Origin: CAZMVY01 sp964617875
Lineage (GTDB): Bacteria > Planctomycetota > Phycisphaerae > UBA1845 > PWPN01
Assembly (NCBI GenBank): GCA_964617875.1
Contig: CAZUAI010000074.1
Coordinates: 1 to 28,087 of the forward strand
Reading direction: 5' to 3'
DNA: 28,087 bases
Shown: in pieces, positions 1 through 8,145 of the stretch
Layout: the number at the start of each line of letters is the position of its first letter
How positions within the stretch are numbered: the stretch's first letter is position 1
Position numbers and translations under genes: made by a program
Notes under the pieces: generated by a model
The model's database searches: none
Told to the model about the DNA's origin: nothing
The model's input: only the letters and a program-made list of their open reading frames with translations

Positions 1-444
1 TCCGCGCCTCAATGCTGATATCGGCATTCAAGGAGGTTTTGGGATAGGCTCTAAGTGGAGATCCCCTTGACGACGATTGACAGCTCCAATACTGCGGCCG
101 CTCTCGCCCAGCAGGTGCTGAGCATCGAGCGGGAGAGCGGGGGGACCGACCTGGGACTCGGCCTGGAGGAGGCAGTGGATGTCCTTCGCACGGGCTCGGG
201 CACCGCGCGATTGATCGTGGTGGCAACCGACATAAGCGAAGACGGCCTTCCCGATTGGCTGGATCTCGGTACGGAAATCAGGACCGGCACGGGCTATGCG
301 GCCGGCCTTGGCCAGACGAGGATCTGCACGGTGTTCATCGACCCCGGCCCGTGCTCGGAGCCGCCCGAGACGACGCCGAACGCGTTTCTGCGCAAGCTCG
401 CCAACACGTTGGATGCTCCTGCCCCGCAGCCGTACCTTGATCAG

Positions 445-663
445 CCCGTCGGCCTTGGGGATGTACACCCTGCGGACCGGCTTGGCCCGGTACGCCCCCC
501 GCTTGAGCCGCGCGGAGAGGTCCCGGAGGTTCTCCTCCAGCGCCTCGCCATAGGCCCGCCACGTCTGCCCGTCCACGCCCAGTGCGGCCTCCGGCTTGAG
601 GCTGAAGTACGCCTGCCGAAGCGTGTCCAGGTTGTAGATGTGGTGCAGGAGCGCGGTGACCCT
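445..663 (-). pseudogene. Group II intron reverse transcriptase fragment
   Basis: Read on the minus strand, 663 down to 445 gives RVTALLHHIYNLDTLRQAYF, then a segment with GVDGQTW and ending in AYRAKPVRRVYIPKADG. This is the N-terminal part (RT0 and the start of RT1) of a bacterial group II intron maturase or reverse transcriptase. It stops just where the RPLGIP motif would be expected. Only 73 codons remain. There is no YADD catalytic motif, maturase domain or recognisable intron ribozyme around it, so it cannot be active. It lies antisense inside the vWA/dockerin pseudogene. Its 219-base length is a multiple of three, and the host frame stays open across it. The match to this family is strong by eye; the exact edges are uncertain by about 10 bases. 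Confidence 0.8.
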
Positions 664-1104
664 GCCGGGAGCTATGCGGACCAGAAGGATCTCGATGGGC
701 AACCTCGCGTATTGCTCGGGAGCGTGGACATAGGCGCGGATGAGTTCTGGGCCAACTGCAACTGCCCGCTCCAGGATGCCGATCGCGACAGCGATGTCGA
801 CTTGGCAGACTTCCTTAGCCTTAGCGCGTGCTTTAATGGTCCGAACAATCCATATGCGTAACAGACCACTACTTGTCGCTGTCTGGACGCAGACTATGAC
901 GATGATGTCGACCTGGACGACTTCCTTGCGTTCACGCACTGCTTCAACGGCCCGAACAATTCGCCAGCATGTCCAACGTGTGACTGCGGGGCTGGCGATG
1001 GCGGTTCGAGCATGATGTTCGCATCGAGCGGGTCGGGGAGCAGCGGCTTGACGTCAGCAGCCGGCACGGCCGACAGGGGCGTCGGCGCTACCCCGCTGGC
1101 GACG

Positions 1105-1791
1105 CAGATCGCCTTCTCGCTCTTCAGCCCGCAGGCCGGGCGGACCGTACCGCCGGGCACGCGGGTGGCTTGGGGCGTCGCTGTTGCGGTGGCGGGGGCG
1201 GCAGATGGTGCGACCGCCGGACCGGCGGGCAGCGCGGGCACCGATGCGACCGGCGGAACTACCGGTGCCGGACGTGCGCGGTCTCCTGTGGGCGGGTATG
1301 TGTTCGACCTCGAACTCCGCAAGGACGGCATCGACGGGCCGTTGGCGAACGTGCCGCTGGCCGCCCCGCAGCCGGTCGTGTCGCTGGCCGACGACCTGGC
1401 GATCTGGCGACGCCGCGGACCGAACACGAGCCAACCCGGTATGTTGCTCGGTGCGGGCGATGCCTTCGCCGTACCGTGGAAGGCCGACTACCTGACGCAC
1501 GGCGCCGTGTATGGTACGGCGGCTCCGACGGATGCCGCGACGGTGACGACCGCAGATGCGGCAACAGCCGCTGCCGCGGGCACCGCGACGACGGCTGACG
1601 GCAGCGTCACCATGACCACCGGCGCCATCGACACGACGGGCCTGCCGCCGGGGCGATACGTACTGATCCTGCGGCCGCTCGGCGCCGTGGTTCTGCGGAC
1701 GGACGTGGACCTGACGGCGGACCACCCGGGCAACTTCGCCCGACCGGCAACGATCGGTGCCCCGCCGTCGGCGATCACGTTCGACCTGCGG
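1105..1791 (+). other. C-terminal module, copy 1 (paralogue of 17150-17729)
   Basis: This stretch follows the dockerin pair and matches the end of the large dockerin protein at 14193-17732. Shared landmarks in order are GGYVFDLELRKD, then RRGPNTSQPG, then GDAFAVPWK, then LPPGRYVLILR, and a short end with FDLR. Compared with the other copy it carries two long loops rich in Ala, Thr and Gly, at about 1180-1290 and 1510-1620. The fold looks all-beta by hydrophobic alternation. I do not recognise it as a named family. It would start translation at 1012 only if the region were expressed separately, and no convincing ribosome site supports that. Confidence 0.6.
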
Positions 1792-1970
1792 TGAGATTCG
1801 CCGAGAGCGGTCTTTGGAGAGGCCACACTCCCGATCGGAGGCGGGCATCCTCGCCTGCACGCGGTTGCTCCCCACTCCGGTGCTGCCCGAATTCTCCTCC
1901 GATCGCGTTGATTCTGTATGAGCAGGCCCACCCTCAGAATCCTGCCGCCCGGCCTTGGTGCCGTGTGGCT

Positions 1971-2042
1971 CGGATGACGGACCCTGGCATCTCCGCGGGC
2001 AAGCAGGACTCGTCTGGTTCCCCGCGTTCGCGCGGATGACGG
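1971..2042. repeat. Intergenic hairpin repeat
   Basis: The word CGGATGACGG occurs at 1971-1980 and again at 2033-2042. The second copy is preceded by a perfect hairpin, CCGCG-TTCG-CGCGG, at 2022-2035. The arrangement resembles the short dispersed intergenic repeats (CCCGC...GCGGG hairpin followed by ATGACGG) found in many bacterial genomes. This accounts for part of the 416-base gap 1795-2210. The rest of that gap holds only the GH57 promoter and nothing else I recognise. Confidence 0.4.
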
Positions 2043-2113
2043 ATGGGGTTGCGGGCGGAGTTTGCGCCCGGTGTTTCTCTGCCGCGGGGTCTCCGTCTGC
2101 CTTCCGTTGCGGG

Positions 2114-2142
2114 CTGGAAGCCTGCGCGGGGCTCGTTATAAT
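2114..2142 (+). promoter_or_regulatory. Sigma-70-like promoter for the GH57 gene
   Basis: A perfect -10 box TATAAT lies at 2137-2142, with a weak -35 (CTGGAA, 2114-2119) 17 bases upstream. The predicted start of transcription near 2149 gives a leader of about 60 bases before the GTG at 2211. It is the only consensus -10 in the gap. Confidence 0.5.
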
Positions 2143-2210
2143 GCGCACGGGTGCTCGCGGTGTGGAGGGACGGGAGCCGGCAAGGACGCGCGGCAGTTTG
2201 GGAGACACTC

Positions 2211-3392
2211 GTGGCCAGTGTTTGTTTCTATTTCCAGGTTCATCAGCCGTTCCGACTCCGGCGGTACAGCGTGTTCGATACGGAAGCCAGCTACTTCGAC
2301 GACACCCGGAACGCCGACATCTGCCGTAAGGTCTCGCGCAAGTGCTACCTTCCGGCGAACGACGTCATCCTCACGCTGATCAAGACCTCCGGCGGGCGGT
2401 TCAAGGCGGCGTATTCCCTGACGGGCATCATCCTCGAGCAGTTCGAGCGGTTTGCCCCCGAGGTGCTCGACAGTTTCAAGCGCCTGGCAGCGACCGGCTG
2501 CGTCGAGTTCCTCTGCGAAACGTATCACCACACGCTGGCGTTCCTCTACTCGCGCGATGAGTTCGCTGAGCAGATCGAGTTGCACCGGCGCCGCATCCAG
2601 GAACTGTTCGGCCAGACGCCCAGGATCTTCCGCAACACCGAGCTGGTCTACAACAACGACCTCGCGTACTTCATCCGGGGCCGCGGGTTCGACGGGATCA
2701 TCTGCGAGGGCGCCGACCACATCCTCGGCTACCGCTCGCCCAACGTCCCCTACCGCCCGCCGCACTGCAACGACCTCGTCCTGCTGCTGAAAAACTACCG
2801 CCTGAGCGACGACATCGCCTTCCGCTTCTCCAACCGCGACTGGGAGGAGTGGCCGCTGACCGCCGAAAAGTTCGCCCGCTGGGTCAACGAGGTCAACACC
2901 AACGGGGACGGCTCGACCGTCAACCTCTTCATGGATTACGAAACGCTCGGCGAGCACCAGTGGGCCGAGACGGGCATTTTCGAGTTCCTCCGCCGCCTCC
3001 CGCCGGAGATCCTCAAGAACCCGGCCAACAGCTTCCGCACCCCGAGCGAGGTCATCGCCTCCTGCCAGCCCGCCGGCGAGTACGACGTTCCCCACATGAT
3101 CAGCTGGGCCGACACCGAGCGCGACCTGTCCGCATGGCTCGGCAACGCGATGCAGTCCAACGCCCTGCACGAACTCTATCGCATGGAGGCCGAGGTCAAG
3201 GCCAAGGGCGATCCCGCCATCCTCGCCGACTGGCGGAAGCTGCAAACCTCGGACCACTTCTACTACATGTGTACCAAGTGGTTCGCCGACGGCGATGTGC
3301 ACAAGTACTTCAACCCGTACGAGTCGCCGTACGATTCGTATATCAACTTCATGAACGTCCTGGACAACCTGCGGGCGCGACTGCGGCGGTAG
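2211..3392 (+). CDS. Glycoside hydrolase family 57 (alpha-amylase type)
   Basis: This predicted 393-residue protein is a GH57 retaining glycosidase acting on alpha-glucans such as starch or glycogen. The first residues after the GTG start (ASVCFYFQVHQPFRLR) match the first strand of the GH57 barrel with its HQP motif. Further family blocks are CETYHHTLAF (about 102-111), RNTELVYNND with the probable nucleophile Glu144, and FMDYETLGEH with the probable acid Asp242. Both catalytic residues and the surrounding blocks are intact. There is no signal peptide, so it is probably cytoplasmic and acts on storage glucan. The GTG at 2211 is chosen because the family similarity begins at once and GGGAG precedes it; upstream in-frame codons are unlike the family. 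Length fits the short single-domain amylase group. The exact bond specificity cannot be read from sequence. The gene ends 7 bases from the convergent minus-strand gene. Confidence 0.9.
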   Translation: MASVCFYFQVHQPFRLRRYSVFDTEASYFDDTRNADICRKVSRKCYLPANDVILTLIKTSGGRFKAAYSLTGIILEQFERFAPEVLDSFKRLAATGCVEFLCETYHHTLAFLYSRDEFAEQIELHRRRIQELFGQTPRIFRNTELVYNNDLAYFIRGRGFDGIICEGADHILGYRSPNVPYRPPHCNDLVLLLKNYRLSDDIAFRFSNRDWEEWPLTAEKFARWVNEVNTNGDGSTVNLFMDYETLGEHQWAETGIFEFLRRLPPEILKNPANSFRTPSEVIASCQPAGEYDVPHMISWADTERDLSAWLGNAMQSNALHELYRMEAEVKAKGDPAILADWRKLQTSDHFYYMCTKWFADGDVHKYFNPYESPYDSYINFMNVLDNLRARLRR

Positions 3393-3399
3393 GCCCCGC

Positions 3400-4134
3400 T
3401 CAGGGCGAGCCCGATGCCGACTGGACGTCGCTGCGCCGCCGCTCAGCCGGGCCGGCCGGGTGGTGCCGCGCGGAGACGCGCGCCGTCTGGGTTCCACGCC
3501 GCCGCGGTGCCGTGGCCGCCTTCGCCAGTTCGTCCACGGTCAGGATGCGGATTCCCTTGGCCCGCAACTGCCGCATCGACAGGTCCGCATCCGCCTCGGC
3601 CCAGAACCCGCACGCATCGCCGATCACCGCGACCTTCTTGTGCCGTGCGAGCAACCCCAGCGCGACGCCCTTGATCCACCGCTCGAGCCCGACCCCGAAA
3701 ATGACGTACTCCTGGGGCTCAAGTTCGGTGAGCAGCCGGTCCGCCTTCGGGTTGCCGAAGATGTCGTCGTCCTGCTTGAGGAAAATGACCTGCCTGTACC
3801 GCGACATCACGTTGTACGGCAGATCGAAGCTGTTGTCCGCGTGGACGACGATCCGCGGAGACAGCAGCGTGAACGGGAGCTTCGTGTGCCCCGTCGTGCC
3901 CAGCACGCAATAGAGCGGCAACCCGAACACGCTGTCGCTCGGCCGGTGCGTCTCGACGCACGAAATGACCGGGTAGCGCGCCAGTCGGATCACGCCCATC
4001 AGCCGCCGCAGCTGCGGGACCAGGGCCTCGCGGTTCCGGGCCGGCAGCATCCCGCCGGGGTCCAGGAAGTCCCACTGCGTGTCAATATCCACCAGTACGC
4101 GGGTCAATCGGGTTTCACCTTGTACCCACACCAT
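3400..4134 (-). CDS. Isochorismatase-fold protein lacking catalytic Cys
   Basis: A 244-residue protein with the isochorismatase / cysteine hydrolase fold (nicotinamidase-like). Family landmarks are LVDIDTQWDFLDPGG (14-28, with the Asp of the triad), VLGTTGHTKLP (78-88), FLKQDDDIF with Lys120 as the expected triad lysine, and a final FGVGLERWIKGVALGLL block (146-162). In active members that last block reads roughly G-x-x-T-x-x-C-V. Here Trp153 sits where the catalytic Cys belongs, so ordinary hydrolase chemistry should be absent. The tail after residue 205 is Arg/Ala/Pro-rich and probably disordered. The ATG at 4134 is preferred over one seven codons upstream because GGGAGGA lies 9 bases before it. 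Function is unknown. It may be a binding or regulatory relative, or a planctomycete subfamily with other chemistry. Its terminus faces the GH57 gene. Confidence 0.75.
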   Translation of the reverse strand: MVWVQGETRLTRVLVDIDTQWDFLDPGGMLPARNREALVPQLRRLMGVIRLARYPVISCVETHRPSDSVFGLPLYCVLGTTGHTKLPFTLLSPRIVVHADNSFDLPYNVMSRYRQVIFLKQDDDIFGNPKADRLLTELEPQEYVIFGVGLERWIKGVALGLLARHKKVAVIGDACGFWAEADADLSMRQLRAKGIRILTVDELAKAATAPRRRGTQTARVSARHHPAGPAERRRSDVQSASGSP

Positions 4135-4593
4135 GTGGCGTCTTCCTCCCACCATCCGTTGACGGAAACGAGTACCTGTCTAATCGTAGGCAGGCACCTG
4201 CGGCGAGTGGACGCCGAATCCGTTTTTTCGTAGGATATCCGCTTCCGTTCGTCCGGTAATCGCGACGTCTTGGGCTTTATGCGCGACAGTTGGACTGAAT
4301 AACCGTGCCGTTCGGCCCAACGGAACAGTGCTTTGGAACCCGCCGACGCTTGCCATTCAGTCTATACTCGCTCGGCACCAGAGCGTATACGACGTTGCCG
4401 CGTCCCTGCTTCGCCTAGTCGCTCAAGTGTGTCTCCGTCTTGAGGTTGCGGCATCCGGACTCCGGGCGGTGTAGTATGAATGGCGGGGCCGAGCCGCACG
4501 CGGTGTCAGTGTCGATGAACCTCTCGCCCCCGCCATGCGAGCGAACGAGTTTTTCATGCACGGCGTAAGTGCCGACGAAACAAATGCCCCGAC
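4135..4593. other. Intergenic region between divergent genes
   Basis: About 460 bases separate the start of the minus-strand isochorismatase-fold gene from the promoter of the nfeD operon. Apart from the ribosome site of the minus gene at 4144-4150, I see no convincing gene, RNA fold or repeat. An isolated TATACT at 4363-4368 has no usable -35 box. No promoter for the minus gene stood out. Confidence 0.5.
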
Positions 4594-4622
4594 TTGCCTG
4601 GGCGCGAAAGGGCGGTTATTAT
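4594..4622 (+). promoter_or_regulatory. Sigma-70-like promoter of the nfeD-floA operon
   Basis: TTGCCT (4594-4599) and TATTAT (4617-4622) are separated by exactly 17 bases. Transcription would start near 4629, giving a leader of about 37 bases before the ATG at 4666. No other promoter of this quality is visible before the proline-rich and exporter genes, consistent with one transcript for the cluster. Confidence 0.6.
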
Positions 4623-4665
4623 GCGGGCGGTTCGAGAACAAGTCGTTGTTAGACAGGTGGTTGCA

Positions 4666-6426
4666 ATGAGAACCTGTGACGCGATGGACGCGTCGGCGAA
4701 CAGGCTGGGTGGACGACGGCCGAACCGCTGGATCCCGCGGCCCGGACGAGGCGGCGCGTTGACTCTGGCTGCGGCGGCTCTCCTGGTGGGCGGCTGGGTC
4801 GTGGGGGCCCAGACCGATGGCGTGATGGAGTCTGCCGGTGCGGCCACGATGCCCGCCGCTGCGGGAAACGGTTTCGCCCGCGCCTTTGTCGTTCCGATTA
4901 CGGACGAGATCAATGACATAACGCTACAAAGCTTCGAGCGGCGCATCGAGACGGCCAAGAAGGGCGATGCCGATCTGATCATCGTGGAACTGAACACGCC
5001 CGGCGGCGTGGCGAACGCGGCGCTTAAGATCTGCAAGGTCATCAAGAACCTCCGGCCGATCCACACCGTGGCGTGGGTCAATTCCGACGCCTACAGCGCG
5101 GGGGCGATCATCGCGGTGGCCTGCGACGAGATTGTGATGAGCGCCCGCAGCAGCATCGGCGATTGCCAGCCGATCATGATCGGGCCCGAAGGCCCCGGCG
5201 CCGTACCCGAGGACATCCAGGCCAAGGTCAACAGCCCGCTGATCGAGGAGCTACAGGACTCATCGAACCGGAACGGCTACGATCTCAACCTGCTCCTGGC
5301 GATGGTCCGCCCGGAGATGGAACTGTTCTGGGTCGAGAACACACAGACCGGCGAGCGCCGGTTCGTTCAGGCCCACGAGCGCGATCAGCTCTTCGGCATC
5401 GAGTCCCTCGAGGAGAAGACCGAACCGGCCCCCGACGACGCGAAGAAAGTTGACGACAAGGCGAAGAAGCCCGTCAAGCGCAAGAACCCGACGGAGCCGG
5501 TGCCGGACGCGCTCAGCAAGACGAGCTGGCGCTATGTCAGGAGCGCCCCCGGGCTGGCGAAGGTCCGCCAGCCGATCGTCGGCTCCAACGAACTGCTGAC
5601 GATGGGGCAGGACGTGGCGATCGCCTACGGCATCTCCAAAGGGAAGGTCTCGTCCGACGCCGAGCTGCGGGACTTCTTCGCCGTTCGGGGCTCCACCACG
5701 CGGCTTGAATACAGCCACATGGAGAAGGTCGTGGACTGGCTCAGTTCGCCGCTGGTCCGCGGTGTGCTGTTCATCCTGATGATGCTGGGCGCTTACGTCG
5801 AGTTCAATCACCCGGGCTTCAGCCTGCCGGGGCTCGTGGCGCTCGTGTGCCTGATCATCTTCCTCGGCGCGCCCTACCTCACGGGGCTGGCGAAGGCGTG
5901 GGAGATCCTCGTCGTCATCTGCGGCGTCGGGTTGCTGCTGCTCGAGCTGTTCGTGATCCCGGGCTTCGGCATCACGGGCGTGGCGGGCCTGCTGCTGATC
6001 ATCATCGGGTTCGTGGCGACGTTCATGCCGGAAGACCCCGGCCCGATCTACCGGCCCGAGTTCAAGTACACGGTGGACGGCGTGAAGACCGGGCTCTGGG
6101 TGATCGCGATCGGGCTGACGGCGTCGGTCGCCGGAATGTTCGCTTTGAGCCGCTTCATGCCACGCATGCCGTATCTCCGCAAGCTGATCCCGGACAATCC
6201 GACGCTGGAGGCCGTGGCCGTCGTGGATGCACTGGCGGACGTGGCACGCGTCGGAGATGTCGGGCTGACCGAGGGCCCGTTGCGCCCGGCCGGAAAGGCC
6301 CGGTTCGGCTCGACGCTGGTGGACGTGGTGAGCGACGGCGAGTTCCTCCCGCCCGGCGAGCGTGTCGAGGTCATCGACCGGGAAGGGAACCGGGTCGTCG
6401 TACGGCGGATCCGGGGGAGCGCCTGA
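4666..6426 (+). CDS. nfeD: NfeD1-type membrane serine protease (ClpP class)
   Basis: A 586-residue NfeD-family membrane protease. After an N-terminal hydrophobic segment (about 29-49) comes a ClpP/SppA-type serine protease domain: VELNTPGG (108-114, oxyanion region) and NSDAYSAGA with nucleophile Ser144. Lys187 is the likely general base, judged by the 41-residue Ser-Lys spacing of the archaeal homologue. A Lys/Glu/Pro-rich insert (about 250-285) interrupts the protease domain. Several membrane spans follow (about 370-475), then another near 485-510, and a small beta-barrel NfeD domain at the end (DVGLTEGPLRPAGKARF). The ATG at 4666 is chosen over earlier in-frame codons because it follows CAGGTGG and fits the promoter at 4594-4622. 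The next gene starts 11 bases after the stop. Known: NfeD proteases pair with stomatin or flotillin proteins, and a flotillin gene lies downstream here. Confidence 0.9.
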   Translation: MRTCDAMDASANRLGGRRPNRWIPRPGRGGALTLAAAALLVGGWVVGAQTDGVMESAGAATMPAAAGNGFARAFVVPITDEINDITLQSFERRIETAKKGDADLIIVELNTPGGVANAALKICKVIKNLRPIHTVAWVNSDAYSAGAIIAVACDEIVMSARSSIGDCQPIMIGPEGPGAVPEDIQAKVNSPLIEELQDSSNRNGYDLNLLLAMVRPEMELFWVENTQTGERRFVQAHERDQLFGIESLEEKTEPAPDDAKKVDDKAKKPVKRKNPTEPVPDALSKTSWRYVRSAPGLAKVRQPIVGSNELLTMGQDVAIAYGISKGKVSSDAELRDFFAVRGSTTRLEYSHMEKVVDWLSSPLVRGVLFILMMLGAYVEFNHPGFSLPGLVALVCLIIFLGAPYLTGLAKAWEILVVICGVGLLLLELFVIPGFGITGVAGLLLIIIGFVATFMPEDPGPIYRPEFKYTVDGVKTGLWVIAIGLTASVAGMFALSRFMPRMPYLRKLIPDNPTLEAVAVVDALADVARVGDVGLTEGPLRPAGKARFGSTLVDVVSDGEFLPPGERVEVIDREGNRVVVRRIRGSA

Positions 6427-6437
6427 ATGAGGTGGAC

Positions 6438-6950
6438 ATGGACCCGGTAGTCTCGCTCGTGATCCTGTATGCCACGGGGATCGCCTTTCTCGTGGCGGAC
6501 ATCTTTCTCCCGTCGCACGGGTTCCTGACGCTCGGTGGCCTGGGCTTCCTGGCATGGGCGGTCTGGCAGACGTTTTCGCTCAGCGTGTGGGGCGGATATG
6601 TGTCCCTGGTGCTGCTGGCGATCTTCGTGCCGACGATGATCATCATCGCGGTCCGCACGTGGCACCGGACGCCGATCGGGCGGCGGATCTCTCCGCCCAA
6701 CCCGGTCCTGACCGCGGAAGATGCGGGGGGCCGGCCGGACCTGCTGCAGCCGTTGATCGGGCAGACCGGCTCGACATTGACGCCGTTGCGGCCTGTGGGA
6801 GAATGTCTCTTCGGGACACAGCGGGTGGAGTGCGTCGCCGAGTCCGGGATGATCGACCGCGGCGTAACGGTGCAGGCGGTCGGCATTGTGAACGTGTCGC
6901 TCGTGGTCCGGCCGGTGGCCGCCGGGCAAGACCGCTCCGCCGAATGCTGA
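6438..6950 (+). CDS. Short NfeD-like membrane protein
   Basis: A 170-residue protein with two or three N-terminal hydrophobic segments (VSLVILYATGIAFLVADIFL and the following stretch to about residue 62). A C-terminal region contains LIGQTGSTLTPLRPVGECLF and RGVTVQAVGIVNVSLVVRPV. That pattern is the OB-fold-like NfeD domain (G-x-x-G-x-a-x-T-x-L-x-P-x-G). It lacks the serine protease domain, matching the short NfeD class that accompanies flotillins. The ATG at 6438 has GAGGTGG just upstream and lies 11 bases after the long nfeD gene, so the two are almost certainly co-transcribed. It probably binds or helps place the FloA protein encoded downstream. That role is inferred from the family, not shown by the sequence. 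Confidence 0.85.
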   Translation: MDPVVSLVILYATGIAFLVADIFLPSHGFLTLGGLGFLAWAVWQTFSLSVWGGYVSLVLLAIFVPTMIIIAVRTWHRTPIGRRISPPNPVLTAEDAGGRPDLLQPLIGQTGSTLTPLRPVGECLFGTQRVECVAESGMIDRGVTVQAVGIVNVSLVVRPVAAGQDRSAEC

Positions 6951-7120
6951 AAACCGAGGGCCGGCCGCTGCGTGGAGAACCACGACACCGCGGAGCGATG
7001 AAGGGGAACACAACAGAGAGCGCCGGCGGCGGAACCGGCGAGAACGGACTGACGAACGGACGCAACAACGGAGAACGGAGTATCGGGCCGACGTTCAACG
7101 AAAGAAGGAGACGCGCATGA
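6944..7120 (+). CDS. Possible 58-residue coupled small ORF
   Basis: An ATG at 6944 overlaps the end of the short NfeD gene. The frame runs to a TGA whose bases overlap the floA start (ATGA at 7117-7120). The product would be very polar, rich in Gly, Arg and Asn (MLKTEGRPLRG at the start, FNERRRRA at the end), with no recognised domain. Overlap at both ends is what translational coupling looks like, but the composition is also what a random frame through this purine-rich spacer would give. Only weak support; the spacer may be untranslated. Confidence 0.2.
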   Translation: MLKTEGRPLRGEPRHRGAMKGNTTESAGGGTGENGLTNGRNNGERSIGPTFNERRRRA

Positions 7121-8145
7121 ATGCATGGCTGTCGATTCTCGCCGAGGCCCCGATCGACTTCGGGTGGATCCTGGCGATCGTGCTGGTCGTCGTCGCGCTG
7201 ATCGTGATCCTGATCGTCGCGCAGTTTTTCGGGTTGTGGCTCCAGGCGTTCATGAGCAACGCGGGCGTGTCGCTCTTCGACCTGATCGGCATGCGCCTGC
7301 GAAAGGTCGATGCACGGGTGATCGTCCTGAGCAAGATCCAGGCGGTCAAGGCCGGGCTGACCCAGATCACCACCAACGACCTCGAAACGCACTACCTGGC
7401 CCGCGGGCGCGTGCCGAACGTCGTCAATGCCATGATCGCGGCGAACCGCGCCGGCATCGAGTTGACCTGGAAACACGCCTGCGCCATTGACCTTGCCGGG
7501 CGCGACATCCTCGACGCGGTCCACACCTCCGTGAACCCGAAGGTCATCGACTGCCCCAACCCCGCGAGCGGCAAGCAGACGATCGACGCCGTCGCCAAGG
7601 ACGGCATCCAGCTCAAGGCCAAGGCCCGCGTCACCGTCCGCACGAACATCCGCCAGCTCATCGGCGGCGCCACGGAGGAAACGATCATCGCCCGCGTGGG
7701 CGAGGGCATCGTGACCAGCATCGGCTCGGCCGAGAACTACAAGGCCGTGCTCGAGAACCCCGACACGATCTCGAAGAAGGTGCTGGAAAAGGGGCTCGAC
7801 GCGGGAACCGCGTTCGAGATCCTCTCGATCGACATCGCCGATGTCGATGTCGGCGAGAACGTCGGCGCCAAGCTCCAGGCCGACCAGGCCGAGGCCGACA
7901 AGCGGCGCTTCCAGGCCGAAGCCGAGAAGCGGGCGGCGATGGCCCGCGCCCGCGAAGCGGAAATGGCCGCCATGGTCGTGGAGAACCGGGCCAAGGTCGT
8001 CGAGGCCGAGGCGCAGATCCCGCTCGCGATGGCCGAGGCCTTCCGCAGTGGCCACCTCGGCGTGATGGACTACTACCGCATGCGCAACATCCAGGCGGAC
8101 ACGGCGATGCGCGATTCGATCGGCAAGGGCGAAGAGAAGAGGTAG
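7117..8145 (+). CDS. floA: Flotillin-like protein FloA
   Basis: A 342-residue bacterial flotillin of the FloA/YqfA family, a scaffold of functional membrane microdomains. It has one N-terminal hydrophobic hairpin segment (about 17-42) and the family block LTQITTNDLETHYLARGRV. The SPFH-like core includes DGIQLKAKARVTVRTNI, with GGATEETIIARVGEGIVTSI after it, and ISIDIADVDVGENVGAKLQ closes the domain. The C-terminal third is an Ala/Glu-rich coiled coil, as in flotillins, and drives oligomer formation. Length and order match the family throughout. The ATG at 7117 has AAGGAG 6 bases upstream. It follows two NfeD genes, the usual partners, supporting a shared function at the membrane. The upstream spacer of 166 bases is longer than the other gaps in the operon. 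Confidence 0.93.
   Translation: MNAWLSILAEAPIDFGWILAIVLVVVALIVILIVAQFFGLWLQAFMSNAGVSLFDLIGMRLRKVDARVIVLSKIQAVKAGLTQITTNDLETHYLARGRVPNVVNAMIAANRAGIELTWKHACAIDLAGRDILDAVHTSVNPKVIDCPNPASGKQTIDAVAKDGIQLKAKARVTVRTNIRQLIGGATEETIIARVGEGIVTSIGSAENYKAVLENPDTISKKVLEKGLDAGTAFEILSIDIADVDVGENVGAKLQADQAEADKRRFQAEAEKRAAMARAREAEMAAMVVENRAKVVEAEAQIPLAMAEAFRSGHLGVMDYYRMRNIQADTAMRDSIGKGEEKR

Larger units (their letters stand above)
1..1794 (+). pseudogene. Decayed vWA / dockerin surface protein gene
   Basis: One plus-strand frame can be followed from 55 to 1794 but it is broken. Codons 55 to about 430 read as the second half of a von Willebrand A domain (PLTTID, then GGTDLGLGLEEAVDVLR and LIVVATD, which resemble MIDAS-type elements). 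Upstream, a stop at 52-54 closes this frame while the next frame (2-55) reads plausibly into it, suggesting a one-base deletion near 55. At about 445-663 the plus-strand reading is nonsense because the DNA is an antisense reverse-transcriptase scrap. From about 670 it reads DLDGQPR and VDIGADEF, an ending seen on planctomycete beta-helix proteins, then a dockerin repeat (DADRDSDVDLADF). A TAA at 859-861 separates this from a second dockerin repeat (DADYDDDVDLDDF) in the same frame. A C-terminal module ends at 1794. Known: paired dockerins like these are common at planctomycete secreted-protein C-termini. Inferred: the locus is a non-functional mosaic. An assembly chimera is the alternative. 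Confidence 0.7.

Noticed and set aside
1054..2208. Minus-strand open frame of 384 codons opposite copy 1 of the C-terminal module
   Set aside because: Highly Arg-rich with no motifs, and the plus strand aligns with the paralogous module at 17150-17729.
2136..3497. Minus-strand open frame of 453 codons opposite the GH57 gene
   Set aside because: Shadow of a gene with both catalytic residues intact; no domain, ribosome site or promoter for the minus frame.
4363..4368. TATACT as a second promoter upstream of nfeD
   Set aside because: No -35 box at 15-19 bases and no start codon or RNA gene soon after it.
5260..5500. Lys/Asp/Pro-rich segment in the NfeD protease as a frameshift or foreign insert
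   Set aside because: The frame and family blocks continue on both sides, and charged inserts at this place are acceptable loop variation.
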